Shown here: positions 1 to 5,371 of the stretch, piece by piece | Layout of the letters: the number at the start of each line of letters is the position of its first letter | How positions within the stretch are numbered: the first letter of the stretch is position 1 | Assembly: GCA_031290755.1 (NCBI GenBank) | Contig: JAITMY010000052.1 | Coordinates: 1-7,124, forward strand | Length of the DNA stretch: 7,124 bases | Source: Prevotellaceae bacterium | Lineage (GTDB): Bacteria > Bacteroidota > Bacteroidia > Bacteroidales > UBA932 | Direction of reading: 5' to 3' | Position numbers and translations under genes: made by a program | Notes under the pieces: model-generated | The model's input: the letters and a program-made list of their open reading frames with translations, nothing else | What the model was told of the DNA's origin: nothing | Databases searched by the model: none

Positions 1-1
1 C

Positions 2-262
2 ACCGGCATTGGCAAAAGCGAGGCCGCCCCGCAGCCCTACCTTAGCGTTTACCCCAACCCCGTTGGCGCCTCGCTCAACATCGAGACGGTGCTGGAGCCG
101 ACGGAGGTGGAGGTTTACAGCCTTGCGGGCGGGAAGGCCGCAAGCTACCCCGCCCGGGGGCAGCGCACCTTTGGCGTCAGCGCGCTGCCGCGGGGCAGCT
201 ACGTGGTGAAGGTCATCTTCACCAACGGCAAGACGGCCACAAGGCAGGTGGTGGTGCAGTAA
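2..262 (+). CDS. C-terminal end of a T9SS-secreted protein (type A sorting domain), partial
   Basis: The frame is open from the left edge (first complete codon at base 2) to a TAA at 260-262, giving the last 86 residues of a larger protein. The visible part is a type IX secretion C-terminal sorting domain. It has the hallmark Y-P-N-P (in LSVYPNPVGASLNIE), then beta-strand-like segments (VEVYSLAGGKA), the L-P-x-G-x-Y element (ALPRGSYVVKV), and a short basic tail ending in RQVVVQ. In this family the domain directs export across the outer membrane by the PorU/PorV/Sov machinery and is then cleaved off, leaving the protein on the surface or released. The functional part of the protein lies outside the window, so its activity is unknown. 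Codons are G/C-rich like pheT and malQ, so this gene belongs to the native background. A strong terminator follows. Confidence 0.88.
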   Translation, partial: TGIGKSEAAPQPYLSVYPNPVGASLNIETVLEPTEVEVYSLAGGKAASYPARGQRTFGVSALPRGSYVVKVIFTNGKTATRQVVVQ

Positions 263-282
263 AATCCGTGGCAGCAGCTACT

Positions 283-319
283 AAAATCTCCGGAGGCGGT
301 ATCGCTTTCGGGGATTTTT
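283..319 (+). terminator. Intrinsic terminator after the T9SS-protein gene
   Basis: This is an inverted repeat with left arm 283-295 (AAAATCTCCGGAG) and right arm 306-318 (TTTCGGGGATTTT). It gives about 13 pairs including three G-T wobbles, a 10-nt loop, and a T-run at 315-319 that is part of the right arm. It starts 20 bp after the T9SS-gene stop codon. The AAAA/TTTT base makes it partly symmetrical, but no gene approaches from the other side. It should separate the methyltransferase cassette from upstream transcription. Confidence 0.75.
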
Positions 320-321
320 GT

Positions 322-352
322 TAGATTTGCGTTGCAAAAAAAACAAAAAAAA
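322..352 (+). promoter_or_regulatory. Probable promoter and A-rich leader of the methyltransferase-HNH operon
   Basis: TAGATTTG at 322-329 matches the Bacteroidota -7 consensus TAnnTTTG exactly. It sits 3 bp after the T-run of the preceding terminator. No clear -33 TTTG is visible about 20 bp upstream, where the terminator stem lies, so the promoter may be weak. Transcription would start near 336, leaving a leader of about 25 nt. The leader is almost pure A (A8 at 336-343, C, A8 at 345-352) and has no Shine-Dalgarno sequence, as is usual in this phylum, where A-rich leaders help initiation. Confidence 0.45.
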
Positions 353-360
353 GTAACATT

Positions 361-1305
361 ATGGCTAAGTTAACGTCCATAGAGATATGTGCAGGCGCAG
401 GCGGACAAGCTTTAGGGCTTGAGGAAGCCGGTTTTGAACATATTGCATTGGTCGAAATTGAACCGTTAGCCTGTCAGACACTGAAAGCCAACCGTCCGGA
501 ATGGAATGTTCTACAGGGTGATTTGCGGAAATTTAATGCTTCCCGATATAAAGGAACTGTTGATCTTTTGGCAGGAGGCGTTCCTTGTCCGCCATTTTCG
601 GTAGCAGGCAAGCAGTTGGGGCAGCTTGACGACCGCGATCTATTCCCCGAAGCCATACGCCTGATTAAAGAATGTGACCCCAGAGCTGTTTTACTCGAAA
701 ATGTTCGCGGGCTGCTTGACCCCAAATTCGAAGATTATAGAAAAGACATTATCGCTGAAATAGAAAGTTTAGGCTATAAAGTGGATTGGCAGCTACTAAA
801 TGCATCTGATTATGGAGTTTCACAGTTACGTCCCCGAGCCATTTTAGTCGCTATTAAGCAGGAGTATTCTGCTCATTTTAAGTGGCCTCAAAAACAAATT
901 GAGCAACCAAAATCCGTAGGTGATTTGCTATTTGAAGAAATGGCACAATTAGATTGGGAAGACGTGCACGAGTGGCGGAAGAAAGCCAATAAAATAGCCC
1001 CTACCTTAGTTGGCGGTTCCAAAAAACACGGCGGTGCCGATTTAGGACCTACAAGAGCCAGAAAGGTATGGGCAGAAATGGAAGTTGACGGCATGGGCTT
1101 AGCCGACCACCCCCCTGCTCAAGGATTTAAAGGTAATCCGCGATTAACGCTCAACATGGCAGCCTTAATACAAGGCTTTCCTAAAGAATGGCGTTTCGTT
1201 GGAAAAAAGACGCCGGCATACAGGCAAGTAGGAAATGCTTTTCCTCCTCCTGTCGCAAAAGTGGTAGGAAAATCAATTTATAAAGCATTGTGTTATGGTA
1301 AATAA
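361..1305 (+). CDS. DNA (cytosine-5)-methyltransferase of a type II restriction-modification system
   Basis: This 314-residue protein transfers a methyl group from S-adenosylmethionine to carbon 5 of cytosine in a specific duplex DNA site, protecting host DNA from the paired nuclease. The m5C-methyltransferase motifs appear in order: motif I, SAM-binding CAGAGGQALGLEEAGF (10-25); the acidic VEIEP (31-35); motif IV, GGVPCPPF (72-79) with catalytic Cys76; motif VI, ENVRG (113-117); motif VIII, QLRPR (155-159); a target-recognition region at about 175-260 holding APTLVGGSKKHGGADLGPTR (213-232); motif IX, RLTLNMAALIQGFP (261-274); and motif X, RQVGNAFPPPVA (288-299). The length is normal and all key residues are present, so it should be active. 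The ATG at 361 begins a typical N-terminus just before motif I. Base composition is clearly AT-richer than the flanking genes, suggesting horizontal acquisition. Its last 11 bases overlap the HNH gene. The recognition site cannot be deduced. Confidence 0.95.
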   Translation: MAKLTSIEICAGAGGQALGLEEAGFEHIALVEIEPLACQTLKANRPEWNVLQGDLRKFNASRYKGTVDLLAGGVPCPPFSVAGKQLGQLDDRDLFPEAIRLIKECDPRAVLLENVRGLLDPKFEDYRKDIIAEIESLGYKVDWQLLNASDYGVSQLRPRAILVAIKQEYSAHFKWPQKQIEQPKSVGDLLFEEMAQLDWEDVHEWRKKANKIAPTLVGGSKKHGGADLGPTRARKVWAEMEVDGMGLADHPPAQGFKGNPRLTLNMAALIQGFPKEWRFVGKKTPAYRQVGNAFPPPVAKVVGKSIYKALCYGK

Positions 1306-1891
1306 ATCACAAAAAAGACAGGGTTCCAGAGCAAAGTTAAGAGTTTTCTTTTTTGCCAACGTTGGTAATGTGTTAGATTCGGACACATTACGGAAAGTTG
1401 CAGGCACAAGCGAGTGGGCGCGGCGCGTGCGTGAATTACGAAACGAAGAAGGATTGAATATTTTAACCCATAATGATAGAAGCGATTTAAAATACGGACA
1501 GTATATCCTTACAGATTTAAAACCTCGTCCGGCTTTTGAACGCGACATTTCAAAAGAAACACGCGCATTTGTTTTAGACCGCAATGGCTTTACCTGCCAA
1601 ATGTGTGGAGCAGCCGCAGGTGAGCTGCACCCTCACGACAATGGACGAAAAACTCGCTTGCACATAGGACACATCATAGACAAATCAATGGGCGGAACCG
1701 ATGACCCAAACAACTTACGGGCAATTTGCTCTGTTTGCAATGAAGGCGCTTCAAACTTGACGCTGAACAGACCGGACACGATTAAATTAATTGCACAAGT
1801 AAGACGTGCACCGGCCAAAGACCAGCTGGATGTACTTCAATGGCTAATACAAAAATTCCCCAAACAAACGGAAGAGTTGATAAACAAATAG
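1295..1891 (+). CDS. HNH endonuclease with N-terminal winged-helix-like region, probable type II restriction enzyme
   Basis: This 198-residue protein is probably the nuclease partner of the methyltransferase. Residues about 12-75 look like a small winged-helix DNA-binding fold, with the landmarks LRVFFFANVG, VAGTSEWARRVRELRNEEG (35-53) and THNDRSDLKYGQYIL (58-72). Residues about 87-155 form a treble-clef HNH (beta-beta-alpha-metal) nuclease: a zinc knuckle from Cys101/Cys104 and Cys145/Cys148, the HIGHI element (123-127) with probable catalytic His126, G133-G134, and NNLRAIC with Asn140. The tail (160-198) is helical and charged. The ATG at 1295 lies inside the methyltransferase gene (11-bp overlap) with no Shine-Dalgarno sequence, so translation is probably coupled. 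The gene order, methyltransferase first, suits protection before cleavage. It shares the AT-rich composition of its partner. The restriction role is inferred from pairing and domains. A nicking or modification-dependent nuclease is possible but less likely next to an intact m5C methyltransferase. Confidence 0.85.
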   Translation: MVNKSQKRQGSRAKLRVFFFANVGNVLDSDTLRKVAGTSEWARRVRELRNEEGLNILTHNDRSDLKYGQYILTDLKPRPAFERDISKETRAFVLDRNGFTCQMCGAAAGELHPHDNGRKTRLHIGHIIDKSMGGTDDPNNLRAICSVCNEGASNLTLNRPDTIKLIAQVRRAPAKDQLDVLQWLIQKFPKQTEELINK

Positions 1892-1904
1892 CGAACATCC
1901 CGCC

Positions 1905-1930
1905 AGAAAAGCAGCAGGAACCCCACTGCT
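1905..1930 (-). terminator. Terminator of the pheT-prenyltransferase operon
   Basis: On the minus strand, AGCAGTGGG, loop GTT, CCTGCTGCT forms a 9-bp stem with two G-T wobbles (1910-1930), followed by TTTCT. The left arm begins inside the TAG stop codon of the prenyltransferase gene (1929-1931). The T-tract is short and interrupted, so efficiency may be moderate. The same hairpin read from the plus strand is followed by ATATAACC, not a T-run, so it is not a convincing terminator for the HNH gene. This hairpin fills most of the 37-bp gap between the convergent genes. Confidence 0.55.
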
Positions 1931-2786
1931 ATATAACCATTCCGCAAATGCAAAAGGCTGCATAGACAACGCTGGCTACGCCGTTGGCGGTGGCAAAGGC
2001 CACGTTCACGCGGCTGATGTCGCCAGCGGTTACTATCCTGTGCTGGTAGGCAAGGCAGCCAACGAAGAGGGCGCAGCCAAGCCAGTAAAAAACATTGTTC
2101 ATGGCGTAAAAGCCTAAGCCTACCGCTGCCACGGCGCAGGCTGCGTGCACCGTCGTCGATATGCGCAGGGCGGCTTTCCGGCCCACGGCTGCGGGCACCG
2201 AGCGCAGCGCCTGCCCACGGTCGAACGCCTCGTCGGGTAGCGCGTAGATGATGTCGAAGCCGCCGCTCCACAGCAGCACGATAACTGACAGGAGCACGGG
2301 CGCGATGGCCAGGGTCCCGCTCACAGCAAGGTACGGGCCAACAGGCGCAATGGCCAAGCCCAAGCCCAGAATGAAGTGGCACCACGCCGTGAAGCGCTTG
2401 GTGTAGCTGTAGCCCAGCACCACCGCCAGCGCCACCGGCGACAGCGCAAGGCACAGCGGGTTGATGAAAAAGGTGGTGGCCACAAACAGCAGCGCGTTGG
2501 CCGCGCAGAACAGCAGCGCACCGGCAGGGGCAACGACGCCCCGCGGGATTTCGCGCAGGGCGGTGCGCGGGTTGGCGGCATCGAACCGCCGGTCAACGTA
2601 GCGGTTGAAGCTCATGGCGGCGCTGCGGGCAAAGAACATGCAGAGCAGCACCGGCAGCAGCGTTTCCCACCGCAGCGGGTAGCCCTCGCGCAGGGCTAAA
2701 AAGTAGCCCACCAGCGCAAACGGCAGCGCAAAAACGGTGTGGCTGATTTTAATCAGCGAAGCGTAACTTTTTACCCTGCTTTTCAC
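1929..2786 (-). CDS. UbiA-family polyprenyltransferase (4-hydroxybenzoate-polyprenyltransferase-like, possibly MqnP)
   Basis: This 285-residue integral membrane protein would attach a polyprenyl chain from its diphosphate to an aromatic ring during quinone synthesis. Both Mg-diphosphate-binding Asp motifs are present: NRYVDRRFD (61-69), followed by NPRTALREIPRG (72-83), and DIIYALPDEAFD (178-189), followed by SVP. About eight to nine hydrophobic segments span the chain (for example 15-31, 43-58, 86-104, 112-126, 136-157, 160-175, 211-227, 232-246, 265-283). The NPRTALRE and FDIIYALPDEAFD signatures resemble the subfamily labelled putative 4-hydroxybenzoate polyprenyltransferase, which includes MqnP of the futalosine menaquinone route. 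That is a family-level recollection, so no gene symbol is given. MenA is less likely because of these motifs. The start is GTG (2784-2786), overlapping the pheT stop as GTGA, which implies translational coupling. The C-terminus is complete. Confidence 0.85.
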   Translation of the reverse strand: MKSRVKSYASLIKISHTVFALPFALVGYFLALREGYPLRWETLLPVLLCMFFARSAAMSFNRYVDRRFDAANPRTALREIPRGVVAPAGALLFCAANALLFVATTFFINPLCLALSPVALAVVLGYSYTKRFTAWCHFILGLGLAIAPVGPYLAVSGTLAIAPVLLSVIVLLWSGGFDIIYALPDEAFDRGQALRSVPAAVGRKAALRISTTVHAACAVAAVGLGFYAMNNVFYWLGCALFVGCLAYQHRIVTAGDISRVNVAFATANGVASVVYAAFCICGMVI

Positions 2787-5239
2787 CTCAGCTTTGCTCC
2801 AAGCTCCTTTTCAAAGGCCTTCGTCAGGTTGCCCATTACCCGCTCTATGTCGTGGTCGGTGAGCGTCCGCTCGCTGTCTTGCAGGGTGAACGAGAGCGCG
2901 TAGGATTTTTTGCCCTCCGGCAGCTTGTCGCCCTCGTACACGTCAAACAGGCTCACGCTTTGGAGCAGCTTCCGCTCGGCCTTGTGGGCTGCCTCACGCA
3001 GGCGGTCGAAGGTTACGCCGACGTCGATGAGCAGGGCCAAGTCGCGGGTAACTTCGGGGTACTTGGGCAGCTCGGCGCAGGTGATTTTTTGCCTTGCGGC
3101 GAAGCCCAGCAGCACCTGCCAGCGCAGCTCGGCGTAGAGCACCGGCTGCTTGATGTCGAACATGGCGCGGAGTTTTTTGTGCACCGGCCCCAGCTCCAAA
3201 AAGGGCTTGCCGGCCAGCTTGTAGGCAGCGCCGTCGGCAAAAATGTCAGAGGGCAGGGTGGCTGCTTGCAGCGCGTGCAGCGCAACGCCAAAGCGCTGTA
3301 GCAGCAGCTCCACGTGCTTTTTGAGGGTGAAGAAGTCGGTGGCCGGTGCGCCTTGGCTCCACGTTTTTTTGTGCTGCGCACCGGTTACGAGGAGGCTCAA
3401 GCGCGGCTCTTCGCCGAAGCGCTCGGTTACGCTGCCGGCGGTGGCCTGACGGTAATATACGTTGCCGAACTCGTAGAGCTTCAGGTCGGCCTGCCGGCGG
3501 TTGATGTTGTAGGCAGCGGACTCAAGGGCGCCGAGCAGCAGGGTTTGGCGCATGGCGTTCAGGTCAACGCTGCTGGGGTTTTGCAGCATCACCAGCCGCT
3601 CTTTGGGGTAGGTGGCCAGCTCGTCGTAGCGCTTGGCGGCGGTGAGCGAGAGGCTCATTATCTCGTTGAAGCCTTGCCCCGACAGCAGCGCGGCGGCGGC
3701 GCCGACCATCGCCTCGTTGTCGGGCTTGGCGAGGGGGCCGGGGGCAATGGTGATGTGCTGCGGGATTTCAACGTTGTTGTAGCCGTAAATGCGCAAGATT
3801 TCCTCCACCACGTCGCAGGGGCGGGCAACGTCCACGCGGTAGGTGGGAACGCTCACCGTAAGGCCGCTGCCGTCCTCGCTCAGCACCTCAAACTCTAAGG
3901 CGACAAGGATTTTCCGGATGAGGGCAGGGTCAAGCTGCTTGCCAACGGCGGCGCACACGCCCGCGTAGGTGAGGGCAACGCTCTTTCGCGCCGCCGCGTG
4001 GGGGTAGATGTCCGTCAGGGGCGACGAGATGCTGCCCCCGCCCAGCTGCTTGATGAGCAGGGCGGCACGCTTAATGGCCAGGGGGGGCACGGCAGGGTCG
4101 GCGCCGCGCTCGTAGCGGAACGAGGCATCGGTGCTCAGCCCGTGCCGGCGGGCGGTTTTGCGTATCCACACGGGGTTGAAGTAGGCGCACTCAAGGAAGA
4201 TGCTGGTGGTGCGCTCGGTTACGCCCGAATCCTTTCCGCCGAGCACGCCGGCGATGCACATAGGCCGCTCGGCATCGCAAATCATCAGGTCGCTCGCCGA
4301 GAGCTTGCGCTCCACCTCGTCCAGCGTGGTGAAGGGCGTAGCTTCGGGGCAGGTGCGCACCACCACCGCGCGGCCTGCAATTTTGTCGGCATCGAAGGCG
4401 TGGAGGGGCTGCCCCAGCTCGTGGAGCACGTAGTTGGTGGCGTCCACCACGTTGTTGATGGTGCGCAGCCCAATGGCGCTCAGGCGCCGTTGCAGCCACT
4501 CGGGCGAAGGCTGCACCGCTACCCCCGACAGCGTGAGGCCGCAGTAGCGCGGGCACGCCTCGTGGTTCTCAACCCGTATGGCGTAGGGGTTTGCGGCGCT
4601 GCCCTCCACGAAGTCGGCCACCGAGGGGTAGGCAAACGTGCGCAGCTTGTCGGGGCAGTGCACGGCGAGGTAGGCGGCCACGTCGCGGGCCACGCCCACG
4701 TGCGAGGCGGCGTCAACGCGGTTGGGCGTGAGGCCGATTTCGAGCACGTAGTCGCTTTCGAGGCCGAGGAAGTCCGCCAGCGGCTGCCCCACCGCGGCCT
4801 GCCCGCCGAGCACCATGATGCCCTCGTGCGAAGCGCCCAGCCCCAGCTCGTCCTCGGCGCAAATCATGCCGCAGCTGTCCACGCCGCGCAGCTTCGACTT
4901 TTTGATTTTCACCTCCTCGCCGTCGGCGGCGTAGAGGGTGGCGCCGAGGGTGGCCACGGGCACCTTTTGCCCCGCGGCCACGTTGGGGGCGCCGCACACA
5001 ATTTGCAGCGGGGCGCTGCCGCCCACGTCAACGGTGGTTACGTGCAGCTTGTCTGCGTTGGGGTGCTGCTCGCAGGTGAGCACGTGCCCCACCACCACGC
5101 CCCGCAGCCCGCCCTTCACGCAGTCCACGGCGCCAACGCTCTCCACCTCAAGCCCAATGGCCGTAAGGATTTCGCTCATCTCCTCCACGCTCACGTCGGC
5201 GCTGAGGTAGTCTTTCAACCAGCTATAGGATATGGTCAT
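2783..5239 (-). CDS. pheT: Phenylalanyl-tRNA synthetase beta subunit
   Basis: This 818-residue cytoplasmic subunit of the alpha2beta2 enzyme binds tRNA-Phe and edits mischarged Tyr-tRNA-Phe, while the alpha subunit (pheS, not in this window) carries the aminoacylation site. Domains in order: N-terminal B1 (MTISYSWLKDYL); tRNA-binding OB fold about 43-155 (HPNADKLHV, QIVCGAPNV, SKLRGVDSCGMICAEDELGL); B3/B4 editing domain about 213-398 (NNVVDATNYVLHELGQPLHA, LEGGKDSGV-like loop at 333-340, LSTDASFRYERG); B5 about 414-490 (VPTYRVDVARPCDVVEEILR); catalytic-like core about 500-700; FDX-ACB anticodon-binding domain about 725-818 (PKYPEVTRDLALLID to the C-terminus). Length and domain set are normal for a bacterial long-form PheT. 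The ATG at 5239 gives the canonical N-terminus. It is first in a two-gene operon with the prenyltransferase, and is separated from pheS, a common arrangement in Bacteroidota. Confidence 0.98.
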   Translation of the reverse strand: MTISYSWLKDYLSADVSVEEMSEILTAIGLEVESVGAVDCVKGGLRGVVVGHVLTCEQHPNADKLHVTTVDVGGSAPLQIVCGAPNVAAGQKVPVATLGATLYAADGEEVKIKKSKLRGVDSCGMICAEDELGLGASHEGIMVLGGQAAVGQPLADFLGLESDYVLEIGLTPNRVDAASHVGVARDVAAYLAVHCPDKLRTFAYPSVADFVEGSAANPYAIRVENHEACPRYCGLTLSGVAVQPSPEWLQRRLSAIGLRTINNVVDATNYVLHELGQPLHAFDADKIAGRAVVVRTCPEATPFTTLDEVERKLSASDLMICDAERPMCIAGVLGGKDSGVTERTTSIFLECAYFNPVWIRKTARRHGLSTDASFRYERGADPAVPPLAIKRAALLIKQLGGGSISSPLTDIYPHAAARKSVALTYAGVCAAVGKQLDPALIRKILVALEFEVLSEDGSGLTVSVPTYRVDVARPCDVVEEILRIYGYNNVEIPQHITIAPGPLAKPDNEAMVGAAAALLSGQGFNEIMSLSLTAAKRYDELATYPKERLVMLQNPSSVDLNAMRQTLLLGALESAAYNINRRQADLKLYEFGNVYYRQATAGSVTERFGEEPRLSLLVTGAQHKKTWSQGAPATDFFTLKKHVELLLQRFGVALHALQAATLPSDIFADGAAYKLAGKPFLELGPVHKKLRAMFDIKQPVLYAELRWQVLLGFAARQKITCAELPKYPEVTRDLALLIDVGVTFDRLREAAHKAERKLLQSVSLFDVYEGDKLPEGKKSYALSFTLQDSERTLTDHDIERVMGNLTKAFEKELGAKLR

Positions 5240-5304
5240 GTCTGTTTACAATGTTTATGAGTTCGTAAAGCAAGCCTGCTCTACCGGCAAGCAAATTTTC
5301 ACCG

Positions 5305-5312
5305 CAAAAGTA
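5305..5312 (-). promoter_or_regulatory. -7 element of the pheT promoter
   Basis: The minus strand reads TACTTTTGC, an exact TAnnTTTG match to the Bacteroidota sigma-factor -7 element. Transcription would start near 5298, giving a leader of about 58 nt before the pheT ATG. No convincing TTTG is present about 20 bp upstream, where the strand is A-rich. The leader does not show a Shine-Dalgarno sequence, and I saw no clear T-box or attenuator hairpin in it. Confidence 0.55.
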
Positions 5313-5321
5313 AGCATTTTC

Positions 5322-5352
5322 TTTGATATTTCATTTTTTTGCCCTTAATTTG
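5322..5352 (+). promoter_or_regulatory. malQ: malQ promoter (TTTG, 19-bp spacer, TTAATTTG)
   Basis: TTTG at 5322-5325 and TTAATTTG at 5345-5352 are 19 bp apart. This fits the Bacteroidota -33/-7 promoter arrangement with one mismatch in the -7 box (TT for TA). The start point would be near 5359, leaving a leader of only about 13 nt before the ATG at 5372, without a Shine-Dalgarno sequence. The element is back to back with the pheT -7 box 10 bp away, so the two promoters may compete. Confidence 0.5.
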
Positions 5353-5371
5353 CCAAAAAGCACTTTATACC

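Noticed and set aside
9..209. Short plus-strand open frame at the left edge
   Set aside because: It is out of frame with the T9SS sorting domain, which has a recognisable sequence ending at 262. The translation is Pro/Arg-rich noise.
274..800. 12-bp direct repeat GCAGCTACTAAA at 274-285 and 789-800, considered as an insertion or attachment-site duplication
   Set aside because: The second copy is inside the methyltransferase catalytic region, not at a cassette boundary, and is short enough to be chance.
262..1931. Search for a target-site duplication or inverted repeats bounding the restriction-modification cassette
   Set aside because: By eye the left gap (263-360) and the right gap (1892-1928) share no meaningful repeat, and no transposase or integrase is present, so no mobile-element boundary is claimed.
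1837..2454. Minus-strand open frame of 205 codons overlapping the prenyltransferase gene
   Set aside because: It is in another frame of the same strand as the clear UbiA-family gene and shows no membrane or enzyme signature.
3998..5260. Long plus-strand open frame (420 codons) opposite pheT
   Set aside because: It is antisense to the well-conserved pheT reading frame, has a low-complexity His/Gly/Ala-rich translation and resembles no family. It is a product of high GC content.
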